Below, piece by piece: positions 24,632-36,560 of a stretch of 64,000 nucleotides of DNA (its first letter is position 1; every line of letters begins with the position of its first letter). A model generated the notes under the pieces. That model was not told where the DNA came from and ran no database searches. It saw nothing but the letters and a program-made list of their open reading frames with translations. The position numbers and the translations under genes were made by a program. Origin of the DNA: Nissolia schottii (Eukaryota; Streptophyta; Magnoliopsida; Fabales; Fabaceae). The stretch is taken from assembly GCA_003254905.1 (NCBI GenBank), contig QANU01067139.1, forward strand, positions 1,208,708 to 1,272,707. The letters are read 5' to 3'.

Positions 24632-25080
24632 AAGTTAAATATGGTTTTAGTTTTTCATAATTTTTGAATTTTATGTTTTACTCATCATAATTTTTTGGGC
24701 TAAAAATAATTCCTCATAAATTGTTCTTTTAAGTTTTTAGTCTCTCACGTCATGTTAAGTCATTAATTGCGACAGTTTACATGGCCACGTGACAGGTCAC
24801 GTACCATGCACATGACATGATTAACCTAATCATTGTTTCATTGCTTACTCTAGTGCTGCTCTCAACGTACACTTGTTGTCTTCTTCTTCTCTGCTACAGC
24901 TTCGTGAGTCGTCAACCCTGCCGCTGCTGGCGAAGTAACCTCACCCACGCACCCTCACCTCCCCCTCTCACCTTTTTCATATGACAAGTTAATTGTTATG
25001 TTAGCAATTAATGACTTAATATGACGATAGAGACTACAACCTTACAAAATATTTATGAGAAATTAAAAATATACTTAACA
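24632..25080. mobile_element. Mutator-like MITE with GC-rich core
   Basis: Inverted termini AAGTTAAATATGGTTTTAG (left) and TGTTAAGTATATTTTTAAT (right, reverse-complemented), with further pairing of the arms (TCATTAATTGC on the left, GCAATTAATGA on the right). It is related to the 14147 element. The centre (about 24840-24985) is unusually GC-rich, with CT-rich and CCACCCTCACC-like sequence, unlike the arms, which suggests captured DNA. A G-box CACGTG is at about 24785. Flanks are T-runs, so the 9-bp duplication cannot be proved. Confidence 0.5.
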
Positions 25081-27464
25081 TTTTTTTTATAAAATGCTAT
25101 AATGATAAAAAAAAATGTGACTGAATGATAATTAACTTGACTCAAGTCTTTTATTAGTGGTAAAGATAACTTTATATTTTTAAAATAATATATAACTTTA
25201 TATTTTCTTACTCGGAGTCAAACACAAACATTTCTTAATTACTTAACTTGCTTTAAGAAGCACTGAAGCAGCATCCGTCCTTTGAAAGATTCAAATGATC
25301 TAAGTGCGAATTAGATTCCACCCAATAGTCTACAATTTGACCAAGTCAATCTTTCAATGAAACGGCTCTAGAGTGGAAACACAACCCATGCAGTCAAAAG
25401 GTTTGGATTTGGGTACATCTTTCTGATATAGATTGATGCTGAGAAATTACATCGAAATAGGTGAGAAGTTTACGTTCTTAAGAATTAGATGACGGTAGTG
25501 ATAACCGATAATAGCAATTGCTCCTATATTCCGAAATTTTAAGGTTGTCTCTCATTAATCTCCCTTTCCCTTGGCTAAAAAATAAAAATCAATAATAAAT
25601 CATATACTACAGTCAACATTATTTTTTTATACTTTTCTCCACGTAATTAAACAAGACTTTTCTGTCATTCAAACCCAAATTCTTTTGATAGTTTTTATCG
25701 AGGGACAGGACACGATGACAAAAATACAAAAATATAACATTTATGTATTTTTTTATTTTTCACTTATTTTATGAGATAAATATTTTATGCTATTTAATTA
25801 ATTTATTTTTTTTATAATTTTTACAATTAAATTCATTAAATTTTGTTATTATTTTATTTTCTATATAATCATAATAAACTTTTCATTAGTCAAATCATTA
25901 AAATAATTAACTTATAAAAAATTTAAAAATTTATAAACTATTAAAACTTACAAAACACATCTTTATAAATATTATATTAAAAAATATTACTTTATCTTAA
26001 ATCATATAATCTTTTAACATGTCATATTAAATTATAAAATAATAATAAAATTTAATAAATTTAATTATTAAAAATAGATAAAATAAGTAAATAAAGTATA
26101 TATCCCACATAGTAAACACAAAGTTTACACAAAATTAAGCTTAACCGGACATGAATTTTTTTCCCCATAATCTCTATCTATGTCTTGTTCTTTCAACGAA
26201 ATGCTGCCTCTAGGTCTATATACATCAGAAGAACTGTTTCCAAAAACGGAACAAAATCACGGTTTGTTTGGTAGGAACTTTTGCTTCTCTTCCATATATA
26301 ATCTTTTAAATTTATTGGTAGGAACTAGGAAGCAACCAATTGAAAGGTGGTAGCAATTGGACGATGCAGCAAAAAGCTTGGAAGGCCGCAAATTTCACGG
26401 GCCGTTTAGATGGGGTCGGGGTGGACCTTGACACCACAACACCTTAGCCTTCGGCGTGTTGAATGTCCTCTGACCACTGACTAACAGGACAATATTACCT
26501 CAACAACAAAATTGAATGGTTATAAAAATTTAATATGTGAATATACATATAAAATATAATAATCGTGTAAACTTTATGTATGTTTACGTATTATTATATT
26601 TTTATATATTGTTTAATTTTATTATTTAAGTAATATTATCCACTATTGATAAAACACAAGCTTGTGATGTGCCTGTGTATGTATGTATCATGTTATGGGA
26701 ACAGGTCAATGTCTTCGAGAGGGAACTTTCCGTCATTTCACTTTATTTGCCTCTATGTTGTTTTCATGTGTGGATGAAAACTAGTAGGCAGCAATGATTC
26801 ACACTTGTTACAAAATTGATAATTAGAAATTAAGGATAACTTTGTCATATAAAATAATGATTGGAAAAGATCAATTTTTAGTCATAAATAAATATTTTTT
26901 AAAGAAATCAATCATCTCAAATGAGTTTTTTTTTATATAAAATTAAGTGTAATCACTCATAATTAATTAAATATTCTACTAAGATAATGTTTACAGAAAT
27001 ACTTTTAGAATAAGAGTATAAATTTTAACCAAATGCGCTACTTATTATCAACACATTTAATCTCACATAACTCACTTATGAATATCACTCCCATTTTCCA
27101 TTTGATTAACCATCATCGACATTTTCCACTTTCATGCTGCCGCGGACCTTACTTTTCAATCTTCGAGAAGTTCAACTTCAAAGCTTTGCTATGGTAACGT
27201 GGCACCTAACATCCGGACGACGTACCTAAGAATTTCTCATTCAAATTGGACATTGGCTTTGAAGATTGACAATCAGATTTCACTCTCCACAAGTAGTTAG
27301 AGGCTCGTGTCGTGTAAGGGGTTAAATAACATGATGATGAGAGAAGAAAAATACTATATTCATTGAATAGTTTATTAAATCTGGTACGAAATGTAAAGGG
27401 TTTTTTCTTTATCCAAAAAAATCTTAAATTCATTACTCTAAAAAATGTTTTGTGTACGACTCAA
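25081..27464. other. Intergenic, no gene seen
   Basis: Mostly AT-rich. 25260-25480, 26210-26480 and 27110-27250 are richer in GC and less repetitive but have no coding frame, splice pattern or RNA motif that I recognise. Confidence 0.55.
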
Positions 27465-28190
27465 AATTTATTAACTTTTATACAAAACTCAGCTCGGCCC
27501 AACCGGATTAACTCGGAACCCGATAACCAGGCCATGGATCAGGCCGGTTATCTGAGTAGACCGGCCATGCTTCAGACCTACTCTGACCTGGGTTGACCTG
27601 ACCAGTTTTTGTGAAACCCTAGGACCTGGTCGGGTTGTGTGTGTTTTTTTAATTTTTATTTTTTTTATATAAAAAAGGAAAACAACGTCATTTAATAAAG
27701 ATTTTTTTTTAAATTATAGTTTGTCAGATTGAACTGATTTGTTTTCATTTTTTACAAAATATGTGTTTAAGTTCCTAATTTTTTTTACCTTTTTTCTTGT
27801 TACATACATCTGTTTTGCTGCCTTCTTATAATAAATATTAAATACTCATGTAAAATTGTTGTTGTTATATATTTTTTTTATTTAAAACTTGGTTTACTTA
27901 TGTTTAGAATTGAACTTGTCATTTGTGATTTAGGATCTTAAACTTGTATTATTTATGTATGGTATGACATTTGAAGTTTGAACCTTACTTATATATTTTA
28001 AGTGATTTTATGTTATGATGGATGTTTAAATAAATGAATTTTATTTATTTGGATTTTTAAATTTTTTAGGTTATATATATTATTTTATTTATATTCGGGT
28101 CAATAATTAATCCAATGACCCATGGTTTGAACCAGTCACCCAATGACCCAAGAGGGTGGCAGGGTCAAGTTCCGAGCCGGGTTTTATAAC
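27465..28190. mobile_element. Terminal-inverted-repeat element, family unassigned
   Basis: The left end (TTATACAAAACTCAGCTCGG) and the right end, reverse-complemented (TTATAAAACCCGGCTCGG), form an imperfect inverted repeat. Both ends are GC-rich with CCGG/GGGTTGACC-type motifs and the middle is very AT-rich. Such ends are seen in non-autonomous plant DNA transposons. No target duplication could be fixed and no coding sequence is present. Confidence 0.4.
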
Positions 28191-28590
28191 TATTTACAAC
28201 TCACTCTCTCTAATATGTATTTATTCTCTTTTTTTCTTATTCTTTATTTTTCTTTCTCTTCTTTCCCAATCTCCCATAATTTTTTATTTCGTTTTCATCT
28301 TATTCTTTATGAGCCTAAGAGTTTTCATTTTCATTTATATCATATTTGTTGTTTTTTACTTTTCAATTGTTTGTGCATGTGTGTATAAAACTTTGAGCAT
28401 GTTTGTTCAAAAATTTGTGCATGTCTGGTTGGTTAAAAATTTGTACATTTTTGTTCGAAAGCTTGTGCATGTGAACACAAAGCTTTCTTCTTCATCTTCG
28501 TTTTCGTCATATTTTTTGTTTCTGATTGTCGAAAGCTTGTGGGCATCAGGTCAAAAGTTTGTGCATATGCTTTAAAATGTTTGTGCAAAG
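28191..28590. other. Degenerate TTTGTGCATG repeats
   Basis: A T-rich stretch in which TTTGTGCATG or close variants (TTTGAGCATG, TTTGTACATT, CTTGTGCATG, TTTGTGCATA, TTTGTGCAAA) recur about every 25-40 bp from 28390 to 28590. It continues after the solo LTR (TTTGTGAATGTG, ATTTGTGTAC at about 29350-29385), so the LTR has split this block. No gene. Confidence 0.5.
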
Positions 28591-29228
28591 TGTTCGCAAG
28601 TAATTCATATAAGGTACGAGGTTACCTGAACAGTAAGGGAGGCGCCTTGACGGAGGCTCTAGGACTGAGGGCGAAGGCTCCGAGCGGGTTCGGAGGTCTG
28701 GATGAGGATTCCGAGCGGGTTCGGAGGCTCAGACGGAAGCTTCGAGCGGGTTCCTTTCAGAGAGAGTACGGCGGCGGAGTGTACCTGCAAAGGCACTCCG
28801 ACGCTCAAGTAAGCACATGGATTAGGAGAGTTCTCTAAGAGGAGAATGAGAGGTACCTGGTGACCCGAGGGGTCGTGTGCTTTTATAGATGAACTTAGAG
28901 TGCAAAGATAGAGATAAAGCGGGGGGTTTGCTTATCCGCTCCCCGGTTTATCTTTTCCCGCTTATCCAGGAGTTGGTTGCGGACTGGGGAGGAAAGGTCG
29001 CTGCTACCTCCTCTTGGCCTTGCTGGGCTGAACCGAGTTCGGAGTCTTTGGGCTTACGACCTTCTCCTCCTCTAAGCGCCATGAAGCTTCTCTCTTTGGG
29101 CCAATCCGACCAAGTGGAGAGCCTCTTCTGCTCCTTAGTGGATTGGGCCGTTCAGGTCTTTGGAGAATGTGGGCTCCTCTCCCTCTTAGAGGATTAAAGC
29201 TCTCGGACCTGACTTTTAACCCGTAACA
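28591..29228 (-). mobile_element. Solo LTR of an LTR retrotransposon
   Basis: A 638-bp LTR lying on the minus strand, starting TGTTACGGG (at 29228) and ending GCGAACA (at 28591), with TGTT/AACA ends. It is flanked by perfect 5-bp duplications CAAAG at 28586-28590 and 29229-29233. It contains a TATA-like CTATAAAA on the minus strand at about 28880-28890 and, downstream, a U5-like TTGAGCGTCGGAGTGCC and TTTGCAGGTAC. It is GC-rich compared with its surroundings. No internal region or second LTR, so it is a recombined remnant that looks whole as an LTR. The clean target duplication suggests moderate or young age. Confidence 0.8.
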
Positions 29229-29233
29229 CAAAG

Positions 29234-29567
29234 TAAAAGTGAATCCACGTACTTAGAGTGTGAGTGAAGAGATAGAGAAAATGTGACAATTATTTTTCGC
29301 TATTTAATGCGCCGCAGATCCAATTTGATTTGGTTTCGTATTTGAAAAAATTTGTGAATGTGTGTAAAAAAATATTTGTGTACTTAATGTCACTGCGTAG
29401 ACTATAGCTTGACAACATGGTTGACAACATTTAGATTGTACACCTTGCAACAACAATTAAATGGGTCTACTTGCATAGAAAATATCAGGACAAGCTTTGA
29501 CATTAGAAGAGCAAACTTAGTTAAAACTTTTTTTAAAAAAATCCTTAAAAGAGAAGCATTTTTACGA
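29234..29567. other. Intergenic, no gene seen
   Basis: Continuation of the TTTGTGNAT-rich block that the solo LTR interrupted, then AT-rich DNA. Open frames here are short and unsupported. Confidence 0.5.
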
Positions 29568-30041
29568 TTTGGTTTGGTAAAGTTTTTTAAGAATGTGCTC
29601 TTACTCTAAAAATATACAAGTCAATTTTTTATGTTTGATAAATAGAAAAATTGGTGAGCTTTTGCTCTTAACTTTTAAGAGTTAGAGGTGTTATTGAAAG
29701 TTCTCAAAAGAGGTTTTTTCGAGTTGACACTGGTTCTCAAAATTTTAAAAATTAAAATAACCTTAAACTTTAATAAATTATCAATTTTGTCATTAAATAA
29801 CTAATGAAATATTAAAATAGAAATGATCTTTTACTATTTATTACAATTATAATAATTTTATATTTTAAGAGCAACTTAACGATATATTTACAAAATATCA
29901 TTATTATCACTTATGTTTATTGATAGCAATTTTTTTTTATTTTACCACATAATATTACTATAACTTTTCAATAGTAACTTTTAGAGAGCCTAAAAAGTGT
30001 ATCAACTTTTGAAAATTAATAGCATTACCAAACCAAACCTT
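29568..30041. mobile_element. Inverted-repeat MITE with TTTGGTTTGGTAA ends
   Basis: The left end TTTGGTTTGGTAAAG and the right end, reverse-complemented, GGTTTGGTTTGGTAATG form short inverted termini around an AT-rich interior with TTTTAAGAG/CTCTAAAAG arms. No coding content. The target duplication is not resolved. Confidence 0.4.
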
Positions 30042-31109
30042 ATGAGAAGCTTAAAAACTTCTCATTTCACCCACTTTTACTTGGTAAAGCAGGTTTGTAT
30101 TAAAAAAAATTAATTCTTTAACAGTGAAAAATCTTTCTTATCTCCCATTCTAAATCAAAATTTTAAATCGAATCACCATTTTTTCAACCTTATGCCACTA
30201 TCGTTTTTGAGTAAGCACCATTGTGACGGCCACCACCTCCACCATGACAACCACGCCCTCTTCGAGCTAGTAACAAAAAAAATGCAAACACGTTCCTAAA
30301 TAAATGAATTTACATCATCAATAACAACACAAACCCAAAATATTACTCTTCTTTAAATAGAACTAAATAATTAAATTTAAAGTTTTCTCCCTATTTTCAC
30401 CATCAACAACAAAATCAGCCCACTACTACTCAACCCTTATTCTTCCCACAGATCCAAAAACAATAATAATAACAACATCACCGCACAAAACAGCAGTATT
30501 TATCATAATCATCAACAACCCATGAATCAAACCCATACTCCCCTACTTCCACCACCATTGAATGACTCATCGTATTCGACTGCATAATAACCATCCCCTT
30601 CTCCCAAAAGCTTCAATCTTGACGTATGCTCCCGCATCCATTTATCCTCCCTGCCATTCCCACACGCCACTAGACACCCCTCAAATTTGCTCTCACTAGC
30701 ACCACCTTGTTCTGCTTTGCTTAAATCTTTCGGCATGCGTCATTTTTGCTGCTACTTAGTTGGTGGTCACCGAGACTAGTAACAAGGCCAAATATGTAAA
30801 ACATCAAGTCTTCGAAGGGATTTGAAAAGTGGTTGTTTGAGAAAGAGAAAGAAGGGGAAAGGGAAAGAGAAAGAGAAAGAGAAAGAGAGAGGGTGTCAAT
30901 GATAATTTGAGTATTGTATAATTATAAGTTATTTGTTGGACCATGGGTGTTTTAACATTATGCATTTACACTCTAAATTATTGCTATCATTTATGATCTT
31001 TAGATAAATATCAAAGAATGATCAATAATGTAAAAATTAGGTATAACGTGGGCTAACTAAGTGCATTCATTGAGAAGCTAAATCCTTCTCACCAGAAATG
31101 TTTCCTTAA
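30042..31109. other. Intergenic with a GA-rich repeat; no gene supported
   Basis: 30839-30892 is a purine tract of GAAAGA/GGAAAG units. On the minus strand it would sit upstream of an open frame at 30736-30527 (69 codons, MPKDLSKAEQGGASESKFEG at its start), but the product is unrecognisable, has no splice continuation and no close TATA box. 30220-30260 and 30400-30720 are richer in C and A (CACCACC, CAACAA). Confidence 0.4.
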
Positions 31110-31285
31110 AAATAGGATTTTTGCTAATAAGTACTCCAAGGCACTTGTTAAGAAACCTAAAACAAAAAGAGTTAATTGTTTTTAATGTATTAAAAACTTT
31201 AAAAACTTACGTTTTTATTGAAATATTTATACTTTAAACTATTTAACAAGTACTTTTAGGGCACTTATTAACCTTTTCATAAATC
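31110..31285. mobile_element. Short MITE, about 175 bp
   Basis: The left end GCTAATAAGTACTCCAAGG then CACTTGTTAAG and the right end, reverse-complemented, GGTTAATAAGTGCCCTAAAA then GTACTTGTTAAA form an imperfect inverted repeat of about 35 bp. Decayed relatives are at 19384 and probably at 18490 and 19045. No coding content. Confidence 0.5.
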
Positions 31286-31576
31286 CAAAAATTACAAGTA
31301 AGAAAAAGAGTTTCGACTTCTCAACCAGCACTACACCGAGAGACATTTAATCAATCAGAAAAGTGGAGAGAAGCAACCAACTATGGCATGGGCACACGAG
31401 GATTTGGCCCAAAGTTGGAAGCCGACTAAACAAGTGGCTCAACAAACCTGCGTTTGTGTTATTTGTGGGCCGCCAACAAGTGTGAGCCCAACATTTTTTG
31501 ATTAATCTAAATGTAGACTTTGTAGAGCTTTAATACAAGTAGTTAAAAGCCAAACACACACATATATAAATAGAGT

Positions 31577-31791
31577 CCTGCTATACGTACATTAAAAAAT
31601 ATACATTATACATACGTCTTATATTTATATACATAAAGTTTGTGTTTTAATGTCCGTAATGTTTGTGCACTTAATTAAGTATAAGAATATCATTTATAAG
31701 TTTGTAATGTTTGTGCACTCATAAGAATAAAGTTAGTGCATTATTAATGGTCTATGTATGAGTGTATAAATTTGGGTGTACATATAGCATC
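31577..31791. mobile_element. Short MITE with GCTATACGTACA ends
   Basis: The left end GCTATACGTACATT and the right end, reverse-complemented, GCTATATGTACACCC form a short inverted repeat around AT-rich DNA with two internal TAATGTTTGTGCACT copies. Family unassigned. Confidence 0.4.
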
Positions 31792-32259
31792 TTTGATATA
31801 AATAATATCAATTCAGTTTTTTTTTTAAATAATATAAATGTAGTATTTTATTTTATTTTTTAAAAATGATATTAGTGTGATCGCTTTATCATATAAAATT
31901 TTGTTAACTTAATATTTAATTAATTAAATTTTTTTTTCCGGACATAGAAGATTATATTAACTACACGTTTGGCCTTTCTTTCAAGTAATGCGCGTTGTGT
32001 GAGCTATATATCAGAAACAAATTTTTTCTTGGCTCCAATTTTACTACCTCCAGAAAAATGAAAAATAAAAAGCTTTGCATCCACATATGGAGAAATAAAA
32101 CGCAGGTTTGGTCTCTAATATTATTCCGTGATCTTCCCAAACTCAAACCGAGGAAATGGACATGGTTGTTATTAAGCTACGTATCCAAGAGAGCACCTCT
32201 AGTAATTGGGTCCCACAAAAGTGGCCGAAAAGATTTTCCATCTCAAGCAAAGAGCCAAC

Positions 32260-32265
32260 CACGTG
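32260..32265. promoter_or_regulatory. G-box upstream of SIG5
   Basis: CACGTG at 32260-32265 in the context CCACGTGCC, about 330 bp before the probable end of the first (non-coding) exon of SIG5. G-boxes bind bZIP factors such as HY5 and ABF/AREB and bHLH factors. SIG5 is known in Arabidopsis to respond to blue light and stress. Confidence 0.5.
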
Positions 32266-32368
32266 CCAAAGAGATGTGATCCACAACTCTCCCCGTAAAT
32301 ATCTGCTCCCCCACTCCAAAACCGCCACGATGGCACTTCCCAAGCGCAATCCACCTCCCACCCTTTGC

Positions 32369-32393
32369 CACGTCATCCCCCTTAGATGACGTG
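32369..32393. promoter_or_regulatory. Perfect inverted ACGT repeat in the SIG5 promoter
   Basis: CACGTCATC (32369-32377) and GATGACGTG (32385-32393) are exact reverse complements separated by 7 bp. Each is a G/C hybrid ACGT box (CACGTCA), a good bZIP target. The pair lies about 100 bp downstream of the G-box and probably close to the transcription start. Confidence 0.5.
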
Positions 32394-32591
32394 TTCCCAT
32401 CGGGCACCGTACATCTCACGGGCCTTCAATTCCTGGCCGTTGATTTTTCGTGCAACAGAATTTGTGGACACCGTAATTCTCGTATTTCGCGTTTTAATAC
32501 CAAGGGCCTCAACAGCCACACCTTCGTTCTCATCTCACAGTTGGAAAAAATCTCCGCGAATTGGATTCCGCTTGCTTCTCACAGATCAAAG

Positions 32592-32970
32592 GTGCTAACT
32601 ACTGTTCCATGCTTCACTGATTCTTCTTTCTGCTTATACGCTCGATCATTTGCTTACTCCGTTTTTTATGAAATGGCATAAACGTTTCACTTAATGCTTC
32701 TAATTAGAAGGAATCACTGGTTAATCAATAGTGAATAATGGATACCGGTTTTAATTTCCCTTTGTCTGGAAGAATTTCAATTGCTCTTGAATTATATTAT
32801 CTTTGATAGGGGGTTTGAAACCATCTCACTTGTCTATATGTATTTATTCAAGCTGCATTGATGATTAATCAAGAGATTGTGCATTTGTGTAAGCACGTGT
32901 TAACTTGGTCATAGGGTGCATTTGTAGGATCTTGGAATTGAAAATCTGTCATTTCTTTCCATATACGCAG
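32592..32970 (+). other. Probable intron in the SIG5 5' UTR
   Basis: A donor AAAG|GTGCTAAC at about 32592 and an acceptor ATACGCAG at 32963-32970 fit a leader intron ending 19 bp before the SIG5 start codon. It has no coding potential. The donor is not a strong consensus, so the boundary is inferred and needs cDNA. Confidence 0.4.
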
Positions 32971-32989
32971 CTTAAGTAACTTGGTATAT

Positions 32990-35900
32990 ATGGGAGTTGT
33001 GACTGTTTCAAGCTCAGCTGCTCGGACTCCACTTGGATTGAATTCAAAGTTTTCCGCTCATCGACCTGCACTGAAGAGACCTCTAGTTGTAGCATTTAAA
33101 GGAGATAAGCAAAATGATTCGGCGTTGGTTGCAACACAAGAGAAAATTCCTATGCCCGTTGAAACCAAGAATAATAAGAGAAGGACCGGGAAAACTAGTA
33201 AATCGCCTAAGAGAGTGAGAGCTGTCTTTACTGAGGAAACTTCCCCGTCGTCGTTGGATGTAGACTACAATGAAGCTGCTGCAATACTTGAAAATATATA
33301 CAAACTCAGCCCTGCATCCGATACTTCCGATGCAGAGGATATGGATAGTAGGGCCAAAAGAGTCTTGCGGAAGGGGAAGAAGATTGGCGATGAAGGTAAA
33401 GAAGATGAGTTAAGCAATGTTAGGGTGGTCAGAAACGATAAAGCGAAGGCCAAACGATTGAATCTTGATAAGAGGGTTGCGTTAAAGAAGAACAAGAACA
33501 AGAATTGGGAGGAAGTCATTCCAACTCGAAAGAAAAGAAGTGTTAGGAACAGTGTTGAGAAAATTGAGGAACTTGTTAGGGATTATTCAGGTTCAACCGA
33601 TTTTGTCAGTTTGGACTGGAAAAAAATGAAAATACCTCCAGTTCTTCCTTCTTCAGAGCATGCTTGGTTGTTCCAGTTGATGCAACCTATGAAGGTGAGC
33701 AGTTAAATACTATCATTATTGTGTTTTTCACTTGTTGGGGTCCTTTTCTTCGATTCTTGTTTAAATAGTGGTAGCTTAACATGACAAGTCAAGGACTCAT
33801 GGGTTATAAGTGACAACTAGCTCTATCTCTAACAGACTAACACAGTTCTTCATGTTAAGGACAATGAGAACGGGCCGTCAATATCTTGATTCTAGACCAT
33901 ATGATCATCAATTTATTTATTTATTTTTAAAAAGATGGTGTGGAGATTAAAATTGTGACCTGCGCAACATGAGGCATCACTAGACCATTCCTCCTGGCTC
34001 GGTTATCAAGGCTTTGATGCCATATTAAGAAATCTTTCAATCTAGTATTTTAAGATGTTAGGGTGTAAACTCAGGGTTTAATTTACATTCAGCCATTTTT
34101 GTTATTTTTCAGGCACTCCTTCAAGTGAAAGAAGATTTACAGAAGGAACTTGGGAGGGAACCTACAGAGGCTGAACTAGCTGATGCAACAAATACGAGCA
34201 TTGTTCAAGTGAAGAAAGCTTTAGAGGCTGGTCATGCTGCAAGAAACAAGCTCATAAAGGTAATTTGAAAATTTCAAATCTTTGACAACTTGGCTTCCAA
34301 CAAGGCTTACAAGATGGAATGTTATGCCTTTATTTCTTTTACTTTCCTCCTCCTCACACTTTCTTGAGTGTGTGGAGGTGAACTGTTGGTGCTTGTTTTA
34401 TATTCTCTTGGAATGAGCATAAGTTATATCAAGGATCAAGAAATCATGATGATCTATTGCAGCACAATCTCCGGCTTGTCTTGTTTGTGATCAACAAGTA
34501 TTTTCCGGATTTTGCTAGTGGCCCAAGGTTTCACGATCTTTGTCAGGCAGGAGTTAAAGGACTTATCACAGCAATTGATCGTTTTGAGCCAAACAGAAAA
34601 TTTCGGCTATCTACTTATGGTTTATTTTGGATAAGACATTCTATCATTCGTTCCATGACCCTCTCAAGCTTCACACGGGTTCCCTTTGGACTTGAATCGG
34701 TATGTATACTTCTTATCTGTGGTTTTTGAATGATTTGGCTTTAGTAGTAGATTTTAATTTTTCGGCAAGCAGGATGCTTATATTCCAGAGTTAACTACTT
34801 GTAATTCCTAGTCAGCAAGTTTGTCATAGTTTCAAGAAGGAAAAATCCAGGATTGCCTTCTTTAAGCAATAGTTTTGAAAAGTCTCAGATTGATTTTAGC
34901 CAAATGTATTGCAACAAATTATGGCTGTAAAGAAGCTAGGAAAAATAAATAAACTTGTTAAGTGATTATGTTTTGCCTTGGTCACAGCTTTGTGTAACTT
35001 CTCAACTTCCTTTTGACCAGGTTAGAGCAGAGATCCAAAGAGCTAAACTTGAGTTAACATTTGAGCTTCAGAGGCCACCAACAGAGGAAGAAATAATGGA
35101 AAGAGTTCAGATCTCCCCTGAAAGATATCGTGATGTAATGAAGGCATCGAAATCCATTCTTTCCCTGAACTCACGACATAAAACCACGCAAGAGGAGTTT
35201 ATTAATGGGATCACCGATGATGATGATTTTAATGGTGACAGTAAGAGGCAACATGCTCTACTAAGGCTTGCTCTTGATGATGTGGTAACAACTCAATTTC
35301 TCGAAGCTTTGTTTGATACTTCATTAATAAATATATTAGGTCATTCTGTTAAATTTTATTGTTATGGTTATAATTGAAATTGGTAAAATGAACTGCTAAA
35401 AGTTAGTTAAACTTGATATCTATTGTAGAATTAATTATTATTACTGCTATTTGTGTGAATAAGTTTGATGTTCTTGGCAAATGATATATGACTTCATTAG
35501 TCTTATTTTATTCCGTTCCTTGATGAGCCATACCTAGTACTAGTAGGCGCAAAGTACTGGTATCTTTTCCCAATCTAGGGATTCGTAACATCATAGTATC
35601 ATACATGACTAAACTGTTGTGGCTCAGTCATTAGAGGTGAATAAATCTCCAGATTCAATTATATATTAGAGCAATCTTCTTAAGGATGAACTCTAAAAAT
35701 TCTGTGTATAGCTTCGGAGAGGACTATGGACTATGTTTGGTCCCGTCGTCTTTTAAATTTTTTGAGCTTGTTCTTACTAAGTTGTTAATAACCTGTCTAG
35801 TTCAATAAACATCATGCAGTAATTGTCATTTTTTTGCAACTAATCTTAGATTTGTCTTTTTCTAGCTTGATTCCCTGAAGCCAAAGGAGAGCTTGGTGAT

Positions 35901-36063
35901 CAGACAGAGATTTGGACTCGACGGCAAGGGCGACAGAACATTGGGAGAAATCGCGGGGAACTTGAACATTTCTAGGGAAATGGTAAGAAAGCACGAAGTG
36001 AAGGCTCTCATGAAGCTCAAGCATCCAGCTCGAATGGATTATCTTCGTCGCTATATTGTATAG
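32990..36063 (+). CDS. SIG5: Plastid RNA polymerase sigma factor SIG5 (SIGE)
   Basis: Nuclear-encoded sigma-70 factor that directs the bacterial-type plastid RNA polymerase (PEP) to promoters; SIG5 is the light- and stress-responsive member. Exons 32990-33694, 34113-34259, 34463-34699, 35021-35284, 35866-36063; all GT-AG, phase 0; 516 aa against 517 in Arabidopsis. The start [17 protein letters not shown] matches the Arabidopsis SIG5 start; the frame is open a few codons upstream only from a TTG, so 32990 is chosen. Residues 1 to about 40 form a Ser/Ala/Arg-rich transit peptide. Residues about 120-200 are a Lys/Arg-rich linker. Region 2 is about 285-352 ([44 protein letters not shown]), region 3 about 364-430, and region 4 about 445-516 with the helix-turn-helix [20 protein letters not shown]. 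Nothing is missing. The U5 snRNA gene begins about 500 bp downstream on the same strand. Confidence 0.95.
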
Positions 36064-36476
36064 ATCGACTAATGTATATGCCTCCGTCCTTTGTAGAAAC
36101 TTTGTGTCACGGTAGCTCCACCTTACCTAGCCATACAGTAGTGTGATAATTTGTATCCCCGGTCCCTCACATTCATAATCATACTCGTGTAATTTGTATA
36201 CCATAGACTTGAAATTGCATATATAAGTAGATACGGCCGATACGTATTACATGTCATGTGCCTTCCTTTGGTGATGAAATTACATTCTAAATTATACCTT
36301 ACATACAAAGGATTCTCTCTCTTTTTCTCTTTCGATTCAGTTGCTCAATAACCAACATATGGGTTCATATAGTTGATTGCATCTAGCGTTATAGGTAGAG
36401 GATAGAGAACTTCAGAGTCCGAAGACTCTACGTGTTGAATGGGGAGGAAGCAGAAGGCAGAAAATGTTATTAGTGA

Positions 36477-36488
36477 GAGCCCACATCG
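36477..36488 (+). promoter_or_regulatory. Upstream sequence element (USE) of the U5 gene
   Basis: GAGCCCACATCG matches the plant snRNA USE consensus RTCCCACATCG at all but one or two positions. The USE is shared by RNA polymerase II and III snRNA genes. Confidence 0.75.
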
Positions 36489-36521
36489 AGGAGGCTAAAA
36501 AGGTGAAGCTAGTGCTCTCAA

Positions 36522-36528
36522 TATAAAA
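36522..36528 (+). promoter_or_regulatory. TATA box of the U5 gene
   Basis: TATAAAA begins 33 nt after the end of the USE. In plants this longer spacing marks polymerase II snRNA genes (U1, U2, U4, U5), while U6-type polymerase III genes have about 10 nt less. Confidence 0.7.
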
Positions 36529-36560
36529 ATCAAATAGCCTTCCCCAAGAAAGAATTACGG

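Noticed and set aside
28889-29231. Two overlapping frames on both strands of about 75-100 codons
   Set aside because: Both lie inside the solo LTR and reflect its GC-rich composition.
30527-30736. 69-codon minus-strand frame behind a GA/CT tract
   Set aside because: Product not recognised, no splice continuation, no core promoter; too weak to call a gene.
32981-32989. Upstream extension of SIG5 reading LVY before MGVV
   Set aside because: It starts at TTG, not ATG; family proteins begin MGVV, so 32990 is the start.
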